A DNA stretch of 64,000 nt from Ignavibacteriales bacterium UBA1304 (GTDB taxonomy: Bacteria; Bacteroidota; Ignavibacteria; Ignavibacteriales; Ignavibacteriaceae), in NCBI GenBank assembly GCA_002307295.1, contig DBTY01000020.1, positions 78,793 through 142,792 on the forward strand. Reading direction: 5' to 3'. The notes below the pieces were generated by a model that had not been told where the DNA came from, searched no databases, and saw nothing but the letters and a program-made list of their open reading frames with translations. Positions 47,032 through 54,887 of the stretch are shown in pieces. Every line of letters begins with the position of its first letter. The stretch's first letter is position 1. The position numbers were made by a program, and so were the translations under genes.

Positions 47032-47673
47032 ATGAGTAATTATTTGCTTAAAATTGAAAACGTTAGCCGGAGTTTTGGAAGAAGGCTTATTTTTAAGGAC
47101 GTTGATTATGTCTTTAATTCTAACGGCATATATGGCGTTTCAGGTTCAAACGGTTCAGGCAAATCTACTCTTGTTAAAATTATTGCTGGCGTATTAAGCC
47201 CCTCCTCTGGCAAAATAATTCATTCCGCGGGCGGTTTAAATATTTCTTCAGAAAAATTGTATAACCATATCGGGTTGGTTTCTCCTTATTTAATTTTATA
47301 TGATGAATTTTCGGCCGAAGAAAATCTCAAACATATTGCACAGATCAGAGGAATAGAATATCCGGCGCAGAAAGTAAATAAATTGCTTGAGCGGCTTTTT
47401 TTATTAGAACGGAAAGACGATTTAGTAAGAGGATATTCTTCCGGCATGAAGCAGCGTTTGAAATTTATATTTGCGCTGATGCACTCGCCTGAACTAATAA
47501 TATTGGACGAACCAACTTCTAACTTAGACAACGCCGGTAAAAAAACCGTATATGAAATCATAACCGAAGAATCCAAGGCAGGCATTGTTATAATTGCCTC
47601 AAACGAAGAAAATGATTTGGCGCTTTGTAAAGAAATAATTAACTTGGAACAGTTTAAGAATAAGAATGCATAA
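47032..47673 (+). CDS. ccmA: Heme exporter ATP-binding protein CcmA
   Basis: ATPase of the CcmAB(C) complex that supplies heme to CcmE in cytochrome c maturation System I. The 213 residues hold Walker A GSNGSGKST, signature YSSGMKQRLK, Walker B LIILDEPTSNLD and an Asn instead of His in the switch (IIASNEEND). It is shorter than typical exporters, as CcmA should be. First gene of a six-gene ccm cluster; ccmB follows 21 bases later. Confidence 0.9.
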   Translation: MSNYLLKIENVSRSFGRRLIFKDVDYVFNSNGIYGVSGSNGSGKSTLVKIIAGVLSPSSGKIIHSAGGLNISSEKLYNHIGLVSPYLILYDEFSAEENLKHIAQIRGIEYPAQKVNKLLERLFLLERKDDLVRGYSSGMKQRLKFIFALMHSPELIILDEPTSNLDNAGKKTVYEIITEESKAGIVIIASNEENDLALCKEIINLEQFKNKNA

Positions 47674-47694
47674 TTCGGGAATGTTGTTTTATTG

Positions 47695-48354
47695 ATGAAA
47701 GCGTATTCGTTATTTAACAAAGATTTAGCTTCGGAAATCAGAACGCGGTATGCGGTTAACTCGCTTGCAATGTTTATTCTTGTTACTATAAGCGTAATAC
47801 TTTTTTCAGTAGGAAGCGAAAAAGTTTCAGAAAATTTAACAGGCGGGCTTTTTTGGGCGGTAATATTTTTTACTTCAATGTCCGGGCTTTCCCGCGCGTT
47901 CGTTTCGGAGGAAGAAAGAGGAACCGCGCTTACGCTTCAGTTAATAGCTTCGCCAACTACGGTGTTTTCGGGCAAATTATTATTTAATCTGATTTTGGTT
48001 TTTGCGATGAATATTGTCGTCGCAGCCTTGTATTCAACTCTGTTTGACGCGTTTATTATAAAAAATTTCGCTCTGTTTATAGCATTATTTATTTTAGGGA
48101 ATATTGGGATAGCGGTATCTTCAACAATAATTGCCGCAATAATTTCAAAAGCCGGCTCCAAAGGAACTTTATATCCGGTTTTATCATTTCCTATTTTATT
48201 GCCCTTAATTTTAATTTTGATTGATCTGACAAAAATGGCAATGGGCGGTCTGGAGGCATATTCGGCTTATGTTGAACTGGCGGCGCTTGTTTGTTATAAT
48301 GTTATAATGATTACGGCGTCGTACATGTTGTTCGATTTTATATGGAAAGACTAA
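47695..48354 (+). CDS. ccmB: Heme exporter membrane protein CcmB
   Basis: Membrane partner of CcmA, 219 residues with six hydrophobic segments. FNKDLASEIRTRYAVNSLAM at the start and the FVSEEERGTALTLQLIASP loop near residue 70 are CcmB hallmarks. The start is ATG 47695, directly after an in-frame TTG. It lies 7 bases before ccmC. Confidence 0.9.
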   Translation: MKAYSLFNKDLASEIRTRYAVNSLAMFILVTISVILFSVGSEKVSENLTGGLFWAVIFFTSMSGLSRAFVSEEERGTALTLQLIASPTTVFSGKLLFNLILVFAMNIVVAALYSTLFDAFIIKNFALFIALFILGNIGIAVSSTIIAAIISKAGSKGTLYPVLSFPILLPLILILIDLTKMAMGGLEAYSAYVELAALVCYNVIMITASYMLFDFIWKD

Positions 48355-48361
48355 AATTTTT

Positions 48362-49078
48362 ATGAAAGAAAAATTACAGATAATCTGGCAGATGTTTCTG
48401 CTATTATTGCTAGGGTTTGTTTCTGTTGCCGGGATAGCTTTTCCGGTTGTTGCAAAACCTTTATCCTGGTATGAGTTTCCGCTAATACCCGGCTTAGGAG
48501 AGAATGTGAAAATTATATTTTTCCACGTTCCAACTGCCTGGCTGACTGTTGTGGCTTTTCTTGTATCGACAATTTATAGCGTTAAGTATTTAAGAGAAAA
48601 AAATCCTGACGACGATGCAAAAGCTTATGCTGCAATGCAGATAGGCGTGATATTCTGCATCCTTGCAACCGTAACCGGGGCTGTGTGGTCAAAATTTGCG
48701 TGGGGGCAGTACTGGAGCTGGGATCCGCGCCAGACGAGCATATTCGCGCTTCTGCTGATTTATGGGGCTTTGTTCGCTCTGCGCTCCTCTATTGAATCCG
48801 AGGATAAAAGAGCGGCTCTTTCTGCTGTTTATTCTGTAATTGCATTTTTAACTGTGCCGTTTTTTATTTTTATTATGCCCAGAATTATGAAGGGGCTTCA
48901 TCCGGGTTCTGCCGACGATACTAATAAAGGACCGATTTTAGATTTTAAAATGAATTCTAATATGCTTCTTATATTTTTTCTTTCTTTAGCCGGATTTACT
49001 CTTTTGTTTTATTGGATGTGGCGTATAAGTTATAAATCAATTATTCTTAAAGATAAAATTAACAAACAAATAAACTGA
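48362..49078 (+). CDS. ccmC: Heme lyase accessory membrane protein CcmC
   Basis: Attaches heme to CcmE. The 238 residues have six membrane segments, the heme-handling tryptophan motif WGQYWSWDPRQ at 114-124 and a conserved periplasmic histidine in FFHVPTAW (H55); a second one is in KGLHPGS. All are as expected. The ccmD-like reading frame follows after 8 bases. Confidence 0.94.
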   Translation: MKEKLQIIWQMFLLLLLGFVSVAGIAFPVVAKPLSWYEFPLIPGLGENVKIIFFHVPTAWLTVVAFLVSTIYSVKYLREKNPDDDAKAYAAMQIGVIFCILATVTGAVWSKFAWGQYWSWDPRQTSIFALLLIYGALFALRSSIESEDKRAALSAVYSVIAFLTVPFFIFIMPRIMKGLHPGSADDTNKGPILDFKMNSNMLLIFFLSLAGFTLLFYWMWRISYKSIILKDKINKQIN

Positions 49079-49086
49079 GGCGGAAT

Positions 49087-49239
49087 TTGGAAGGGCTTTA
49101 TTCTTTTCTTGAAAAAAACTCGATCTTTATAGTGATGATTATTGTTTTGATCGTGTGGATTGGCGTGTTTGGATATTTGTTTAGTTTAGATAAAAGATTG
49201 AGATTTATCGAAAAAAAATTAAAGGAAAAGAACAGGTGA
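49087..49239 (+). CDS. ccmD: CcmD-like small membrane protein
   Basis: A 50-codon gene in the gap between ccmC and ccmE. It starts at TTG 49087 (AGGCGG 3 bases before it), has one membrane segment (about 13-33) and then a strongly basic tail (DKRLRFIEKKLKEKNR). Size, topology and position fit CcmD, which helps release holo-CcmE from CcmABC. Sequence conservation in CcmD is very low, so position carries most of the weight. It overlaps ccmE by 4 bases (GTGA). Confidence 0.75.
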   Translation: MEGLYSFLEKNSIFIVMIIVLIVWIGVFGYLFSLDKRLRFIEKKLKEKNR

Positions 49240-49619
49240 AACAGAAATATATTTTTGGAAGCGTAATAATAGCTGTATTTCTTGGTCTTCTTGTTTTTCT
49301 TTTCACTCAATCCAACATAAAATACGAAAGTAATTTTGGCAGCATTATTGCCAGCGGAAAAACTGTAAAGGCTGCCGGCGTTTGGGTTAAAGAAAAAAAA
49401 TATGAGGCTGATAAGATATCTGATACGTTTTCTTTTTATATGAAGGACGAAACAGGCGCCGAAATGAAAGTGGTTTGTAAGGGCTCTGCGCCGAATAATT
49501 TTGAAACCGCTACAAGCGTAGTGGTTACAGGAAAATTTGAAGACGGATATTTTCACGCTACAAATATTCTGACTAAATGTCCTTCAAAATATCAGGATCA
49601 GCTGAAAACAAAAGTTTAG
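49236..49619 (+). CDS. ccmE: Heme chaperone CcmE, Cys-type
   Basis: Periplasmic heme carrier of 127 residues: one N-terminal membrane anchor (about 5-23) and an OB fold. The start is GTG 49236. The heme-attachment histidine of the classical motif is replaced: here the segment reads LTKCPSKY, giving C115 and Y119, the CxxxY variant known from sulfate reducers and archaea. Heme would be bound through cysteine. ccmF starts 63 bases later. Confidence 0.92.
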   Translation: MKQKYIFGSVIIAVFLGLLVFLFTQSNIKYESNFGSIIASGKTVKAAGVWVKEKKYEADKISDTFSFYMKDETGAEMKVVCKGSAPNNFETATSVVVTGKFEDGYFHATNILTKCPSKYQDQLKTKV

Positions 49620-49682
49620 TCCCTGGCAAAAAAAATACGGCGTTATCTACTCTCTTTTAATAATTGAAATAGAAGGAACGGT

Positions 49683-52073
49683 ATGGTTGGAAGTATTGTA
49701 ATAACTATGGCTTTAGCCTTTAGTATTCTCTCCATGATTTTGTATTATCTTTCTTTTTGCGGAGCGCAGAATACCCTTAATTATGCAAGGCTTTTCTACC
49801 ATTTCATGTCGATTCTTGTAATTATCGCTTCTACTATTCTACTCTATTTAATTCTCACCCAGCAATATCAGTACGCGTACGTTTATAATTACAGCAGCTC
49901 TGACTTGCCGATCGGTTATAAAATTTCAACTTTCTGGGCGGGGCAGGAAGGAAGCTTTATGCTGTGGCTTTTGCTGACTTCAATAGTTGGAATAGTTCTT
50001 CAGTCCTATTCTTCAAAGCGAGGAGACCTGGAAGCGCGCGTAATGGCAGTGTTTGCTCTTTCTACTACTTTTCTTTTGTTAATGGTTTCGCCTTTATTTA
50101 AAAACCCTTTTGCTTATTTATACGCCGAGTCTGGCTTTATTGATATTAAAAATATTAATCCCTCTTATATAATGCAGGCATTTTTAGAACCGTTCAGATT
50201 TATAGACCAGAATTCGCAGCAAAGCTATGTTAAGATGGGACCGGAACTGTACGCGGCTCTTAAATCGGCTGGAATTTCAATGAGCGATTTTGTTATTCAG
50301 GGGAAAGGTTTAAATCCATTACTGCAAAATTTCTGGATGCAGATTCATCCTCCAATATTATTTACAGGGTTCGCGTTATCGGCTGTTCCATTTGCATTTG
50401 CTATAGCCGCTTTGATGAAGGACGATTACAGAGAGTGGGTTAAACAGGCTTTCCCATGGGTTCTTATCGGTTCAGGCGTTCTTGGTTTTGGAATTATGCT
50501 TGGCGGTTATTGGGCTTATGGGATATTAGGCTGGGGCGGATATTGGGCGTGGGACCCGGTTGAAAATGCGAGCTTAATTCCATGGCTTATAGGAGTAGCG
50601 TCTATTCATACTCTGTTGGTTCAGCAGAGAAGCATTAGCAAATCGGAAGGAGTTGGCCGTTTTGCAAAAACTAATTTAATACTTTGCATACTTACTTATG
50701 TGCTTGTTTTATACGGAACATTCTTAACGCGAAGCGGAATTCTTGGCGACGCTTCGGTGCATTCGTTTGTGGATCCTGGCAGGTTGGTTTATGTCTTTTT
50801 GATTGTATTCGCAAGCATTTTTGCTATCATCGGATTTGGCTCGCTAATTTTCAGGTGGAAATCGCTGAATAAAAAATACATTGGCGAAGAGAATATTCTT
50901 TCGAGGGAGCTTGCGCTTTTTACCGCCGCCGTTACTTTGGGAGCTTCCGCCTTAATAGTGTTTATAGGGACTTCTGCTCCCATCTTTAACGTATCTGTGG
51001 AGACTTCATTTTATAACGAGACGCACATTCCGCTTGTAATTATTATTGGGCTGCTTAATGGATTTAGCCTCGCGCTTAAATGGAAACAAGCTAACGGTAA
51101 AGATATTTTAAAAAAGCTGGCTTTGCCAATATCTGCCGCATTTCTTCTGACTTTGCTTGTTGTTGTTTTTAGCGGGATGACTGATATAATGATGATACTT
51201 ATTATATTTTCAGCCGCGTTTGCTCTTTTTGTAAACGGAGAAATTGCTTTTAAGGAAATAAGCGGCAGCAGAAAAATGTTAGGGGCTTACATAGCGCATA
51301 TTGGATTTGCTCTGTTTGTTCTTGGCGTTATCGGCTCTTCCGCTTATGGCAAACAGGCGGAATTAGATTTAGTAAAGGGACAGCCTGTTCAGGCGTTCGG
51401 TTATTCTCTTACATTTACCGGATACAAACTAATTGATAATAATCAAAAGTACGCTTTTATAATTAATGTAAAAAACGCAGGTAAATCTTTTGAGCTAAAT
51501 CCTGTTATGTATATAAGCTCGTTTAATAATGGATTAATGCGCGAGCCTGATATAAATGTAGGATTGACAAAAGATTTTTATGTGGAGCCTAAAAGTTATG
51601 ACGGGGGGGAATCTGAAAAACCTAACGAAACTCAACTTACGCTTGAAAAAGGAGGAGCTGCAGAATTTCAGAAAAATAAAATCAGCTATACCGATTCCTT
51701 TAAAAAAGGCGCAATGGGCTCTGAGAATTTTGAGTTTGGCGTTATACTTAAAATTGAATCGGATGGAAAAATTTATACCGCTAAACCTTCTATGAAAAGA
51801 GAGGGGGGAGAAATTGTTTTTGTTCCTTCAGAAGTTCAGGGCGCTAATTTATATGTAAAAATTCAGACTATTGATCCTGCTACTTTGAAAGCAGTTATAA
51901 CCATTGCTAAGCTTGTAAATAAAGACGCTGATAACCCGGCGCCGCCAAGGGAAATGTTATCGGTTACTGCAAGCTCTAAGCCGTTTGTAAGCTTTGTTTG
52001 GATAGGAGTTGTTATAATGGCGGCAGGATTTTTTATTTCATTTTTAAGGCGTTCAAAAGAGTCGGCGGTTTAA
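49683..52073 (+). CDS. ccmF: Cytochrome c heme lyase subunit CcmF
   Basis: Transfers heme from CcmE to apocytochrome c. The 796 residues have about 14 membrane segments. Landmarks are WAGQEGSFMLW (85-95), the WWD motif WGGYWAWDPVENAS at 284-297, IHPPILFTGF, TFLTRSGILGDASVHSF and a large periplasmic domain near the C-terminus (about 555-765). Between PFAYLY and GLNPLLQ there is an extra loop of about 50-60 residues (about 148-208) not present in E. coli CcmF. Its stop overlaps the convergent PAP2 gene by 4 bases. Confidence 0.95.
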   Translation: MVGSIVITMALAFSILSMILYYLSFCGAQNTLNYARLFYHFMSILVIIASTILLYLILTQQYQYAYVYNYSSSDLPIGYKISTFWAGQEGSFMLWLLLTSIVGIVLQSYSSKRGDLEARVMAVFALSTTFLLLMVSPLFKNPFAYLYAESGFIDIKNINPSYIMQAFLEPFRFIDQNSQQSYVKMGPELYAALKSAGISMSDFVIQGKGLNPLLQNFWMQIHPPILFTGFALSAVPFAFAIAALMKDDYREWVKQAFPWVLIGSGVLGFGIMLGGYWAYGILGWGGYWAWDPVENASLIPWLIGVASIHTLLVQQRSISKSEGVGRFAKTNLILCILTYVLVLYGTFLTRSGILGDASVHSFVDPGRLVYVFLIVFASIFAIIGFGSLIFRWKSLNKKYIGEENILSRELALFTAAVTLGASALIVFIGTSAPIFNVSVETSFYNETHIPLVIIIGLLNGFSLALKWKQANGKDILKKLALPISAAFLLTLLVVVFSGMTDIMMILIIFSAAFALFVNGEIAFKEISGSRKMLGAYIAHIGFALFVLGVIGSSAYGKQAELDLVKGQPVQAFGYSLTFTGYKLIDNNQKYAFIINVKNAGKSFELNPVMYISSFNNGLMREPDINVGLTKDFYVEPKSYDGGESEKPNETQLTLEKGGAAEFQKNKISYTDSFKKGAMGSENFEFGVILKIESDGKIYTAKPSMKREGGEIVFVPSEVQGANLYVKIQTIDPATLKAVITIAKLVNKDADNPAPPREMLSVTASSKPFVSFVWIGVVIMAAGFFISFLRRSKESAV

Positions 52074-52723
52074 TTGCTTTGCTCTTTATTAATGTCTGAA
52101 ATTATTCTATAGCAGCAGTACGTAAAAAAGGGAGCGGCAAAGACGTCAATTGAATAATGCACATGCTGCAATAAAACTGAAACAGCTACAAGAACGGCGC
52201 TGATTAAAAGATATATTTTTATAAACTTATTTTTTACTGCAAGAAAAAGTAAAAAAAGCGTGGCCGTGTGTCCGGAAAAAAATAAGTCTTTTGTAAGCAA
52301 CTTTGCCGGGCCAAAGAACTGAACAAACGGATCGGCAAGCGGAATCATTCCTCCCGGAGCTTCAAATGGCAAAAGACGCATTGCTACTATGCGCGTAAAT
52401 ATAACTGCGGCGTAAGCCTGCAATGCAATTATAAGCCGTTTTGGATTATGTGAAAGTTCAAAAGTTCCAACAAGTAATCCGGAATAAATTAAAAGAAAAA
52501 TAAACCAAGTTAAATTAATTGGTTTAACGCAATTTAAAATCGGGTCGTTAAGCGCAACACCCTGACGCGCCTCAACAAAATTTAAAAAATTTGTCAGCGT
52601 TATTAGAGCGGCTGCAAGCAGCAGCGCCGAAAATAGAATTTTTAATTTAAATCCTTTTTCGTCTAAAGCGTCTTTCCAAACCTGAAGAAAATTATTCTCA
52701 GCGTAATTCGTATCTATAGCCAT
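52070..52723 (-). CDS. PAP2-related (sphingomyelin-synthase-like) membrane phosphatase or phosphotransferase
   Basis: A 217-residue membrane protein with about six segments. DLFFSGHTATLF at 146-157 and HVHYSIDVFAAP at 187-198 match the two catalytic motifs (SGHT; HYSxD) of the PAP2_C/sphingomyelin-synthase-related group rather than classical PAP2. It could remove phosphate from, or exchange head groups of, lipids. It converges on ccmF with overlapping stops. The glycosyltransferase gene upstream ends in its own terminator, so this gene probably has its own promoter. Confidence 0.83.
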   Translation of the reverse strand: MAIDTNYAENNFLQVWKDALDEKGFKLKILFSALLLAAALITLTNFLNFVEARQGVALNDPILNCVKPINLTWFIFLLIYSGLLVGTFELSHNPKRLIIALQAYAAVIFTRIVAMRLLPFEAPGGMIPLADPFVQFFGPAKLLTKDLFFSGHTATLFLLFLAVKNKFIKIYLLISAVLVAVSVLLQHVHYSIDVFAAPFFTYCCYRIISDINKEQSN

Positions 52724-52747
52724 TATCGTTTCCCTGGTTGAAAATGC

Positions 52748-52788
52748 AAAAAAAAAGCTTCTTACAACATCAGGTTATAAGAAGCTTT
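52748..52788 (-). terminator. Rho-independent terminator of the minus-strand glycosyltransferase
   Basis: On the minus strand AAAGCTTCTTATAAC pairs with GTTGTAAGAAGCTTT (one G-U pair) around a 5-base loop, followed by a T-run. It lies 22 bases after the stop of the gene at 52811. Confidence 0.9.
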
Positions 52789-52810
52789 TATAAACTAAAT
52801 AAAACAGATG

Positions 52811-54274
52811 TTATTTGCCGTTCTTTTTCTGTCTGGCAAGAACTTCATAACTACGAAGCTTATCTTTGTAATAGTTATTATTATTCTGTTGAGGGATGTT
52901 CAAAGCCGAATCGGAATTGCCGTCCCATCTTCTGCAAATATAGATTGGTTCGTAAATTCTGCCAATCTGATAATTTCTGGAAATTGCTAAACCTACTCCA
53001 TAATCTTCGCCGTAGCTTACATTTGGAATTTTGATTTCGCGAAGAACTGGAGTATAAAAAGCTCTTGGAGCTCCAAGACCGTTAATTCTTAACGCGTTGT
53101 TTCTGCCGTTATCAGGAGTCCATTCTTTATGGTCAATTACTCCAGGAGGCAGGTCGTTAAGATCAAAATCTGTCAGCTTGTAAGAGCCTACAACCATAGC
53201 GCATTTTTCTTTTCTGAAAGCCGCTACAACTTTTGTTAAAGTATTTTCGTCAAAATAAATATCGTCGCTATCAAGCTGAACTGCATATTTACCGCACTTA
53301 GCGTTATGTACGGCTTCATTCCAGCATCCGCCAATTCCAAGGTCTTTTTTAGCAGGCGTCACATGAATAATTCTGTCGTCTTTTTTAGCAAGTTCATTTA
53401 ATATTTCAGTAGTGCCGTCGTCAGAAAAATTATCAACTACAATTAAGTTAAATGGGAAGTCTGTTTTTTGTTTTAGCACTGAATTAACTGCGTCGGCAAT
53501 AGTTTTAACGCGGTTTCTTACAGGGATAATAACAGAAGCTTCAAACTCAAATTTCCCTTCGGTTTCTTTAACTTCTTCAAATTTTGGAGCTAAGTAAGCG
53601 CCAATTTTTTTCAGGTGCTCCGTAGCTGTAACTTCCATCTCGATCTGCAAGTCTCTGTTTTTAGGGTTAACATAGTCAAATAGTTTATCTCCTGATTTTC
53701 TGGAGTCTAATTCAACTGAAGAATAAAGATATTCCTGAATATGAACAAGAGGAGCTTTTTGTGAAATCTTTAATCTTAAATCATATAAGCCTGAAAATTT
53801 ATAATCAGGATTTCCGTCTGCAAGAGCGATTTTAAGATTTTCGCTATTTATCAATAAAACGGGTCCGAAGTTAAAATCGTCGCGGATACTTCCTATCTGA
53901 TAATCGATAACAGGATGAGTAGTTCTTACGTCGTTTTTAATATCGTAATAATCGGAGTAAATAAAACCTGCTCCGGTCATTTCGCTTACACTGATAAATC
54001 TTTCAAGCGTAAACTGCCCTAACTGGATAAGCGTATCCTGAGTTAAAACGAAAGAGTATTTTGAATTAGATTTTTCTTTAATCAGCTCCATTGTTTTAGA
54101 GCTAAATGGATTATCTACGTTCAGTAATTCACAATTGCTCAGCGGTTTTAATGAACTGTCTCCGCTGATAAGATATATTTTCTCAACTAAGTTAGTCTTA
54201 ATTAATTCATCAACAGTCTGTTGTGTATAGCTATTACCATTATATGGTACAAATGCAACGACCGGTTTTAACAT
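52811..54274 (-). CDS. Two-part glycosyltransferase family 2 protein
   Basis: A 487-residue protein with two halves. The C-terminal part (about 245-455) is a clear GT2 domain: ASVIIPVRNRVKTIADAVNS, VVDNFSDDGT, the metal motif QLDSDD and an ED motif in YGEDYG. The N-terminal part (about 1-230) has a similar order of strands (KPVVAFVPYNG, VEKIYLISGDS, FVLTQDTL) but lacks a DxD, so it looks like a degenerate GT-A domain. No membrane segment. It probably adds sugar to a surface or protein glycan; the acceptor is unknown. Confidence 0.87.
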   Translation of the reverse strand: MLKPVVAFVPYNGNSYTQQTVDELIKTNLVEKIYLISGDSSLKPLSNCELLNVDNPFSSKTMELIKEKSNSKYSFVLTQDTLIQLGQFTLERFISVSEMTGAGFIYSDYYDIKNDVRTTHPVIDYQIGSIRDDFNFGPVLLINSENLKIALADGNPDYKFSGLYDLRLKISQKAPLVHIQEYLYSSVELDSRKSGDKLFDYVNPKNRDLQIEMEVTATEHLKKIGAYLAPKFEEVKETEGKFEFEASVIIPVRNRVKTIADAVNSVLKQKTDFPFNLIVVDNFSDDGTTEILNELAKKDDRIIHVTPAKKDLGIGGCWNEAVHNAKCGKYAVQLDSDDIYFDENTLTKVVAAFRKEKCAMVVGSYKLTDFDLNDLPPGVIDHKEWTPDNGRNNALRINGLGAPRAFYTPVLREIKIPNVSYGEDYGVGLAISRNYQIGRIYEPIYICRRWDGNSDSALNIPQQNNNNYYKDKLRSYEVLARQKKNGK

Positions 54275-54414
54275 TTATTAACTCCATGATTTTATGATAT
54301 GTAAAATTAATTAAAATACCTTATATTACAAAATTGTTAACTTTAGAGTAACACATAATATTTATTAATTCTTAACAAACGGTAATGTAATATTATTTAA
54401 AAAACAGGATAATT

Positions 54415-54777
54415 ATGAATTCTACGATGGTATTGTTGATAATAGGGTTTGCAGCGGGGATATTAAGCGGACTTGTGGGCGTTGGAGGCGGAATTATTGT
54501 CATTCCTGCGCTGATTTATTTTTTAGGCTTTTCGCAGCAACAGGCGCAGGGGACAAGTCTTGCATTTTTACTTCTGCCAATTGGCATATTTGCAGTGATG
54601 AATTATTATAAAGCAGGTTTTGTGGATATAAAAGCGGCTGCAATAATGTGCGCTACTTTTGTTCTTGGCAGCTATTTATCGTCTTATATGGCTGTGACCA
54701 TTCCCGCAATTTATCTTAAAAGAACGTTTGGCGTGTTTACATTTTTAGTCTCGCTAAAGTTTTTGATTGGGAAATAG
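54415..54777 (+). CDS. Half-size TauE/SafE (TSUP) membrane transporter
   Basis: A 120-residue membrane protein with four hydrophobic segments and one copy of the TSUP repeat: GILSGLVGVGGGIIVIPALI near 15-34, QAQGTSLAFLL and KRTFGVFTFLVSLKFL. Full-length TSUP proteins hold two such repeats, so this one may dimerise. The family moves sulfite, sulfonates or other small anions. Monocistronic, with a good AGGATA before the ATG. Confidence 0.85.
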   Translation: MNSTMVLLIIGFAAGILSGLVGVGGGIIVIPALIYFLGFSQQQAQGTSLAFLLLPIGIFAVMNYYKAGFVDIKAAAIMCATFVLGSYLSSYMAVTIPAIYLKRTFGVFTFLVSLKFLIGK

Positions 54778-54802
54778 CATAGCGCTTTTTAGAAAAAATA
54801 TT

Positions 54803-54824
54803 GCGCCGGATAATTTTCCGGCGC
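54803..54824. terminator. GC-rich hairpin between TSUP and TPR genes
   Basis: GCGCCGGA (54803-54810) pairs with TCCGGCGC (54817-54824) around TAATTT. A second small hairpin CCCC-ACA-GGGG follows. There is no T-run on the plus strand, but an A-rich stretch precedes it, so termination would be better on the minus strand; call is tentative. Confidence 0.45.
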
Positions 54825-54887
54825 CCCCACAGGGGATTCTACTATTTATTGCCTTGAAACGGGCTCTGAATTTGCTATTTTTAGACC

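Noticed and set aside
47286..47720. 144-codon minus-strand frame opposite ccmA
   Set aside because: Antisense shadow of the ABC ATPase; no signal or motif of its own.
49098..49556. 152-codon minus-strand frame opposite ccmD and ccmE
   Set aside because: It lies antisense to two genes with clear family signatures, and its composition (Phe, Lys, Ile runs) is that of a shadow.
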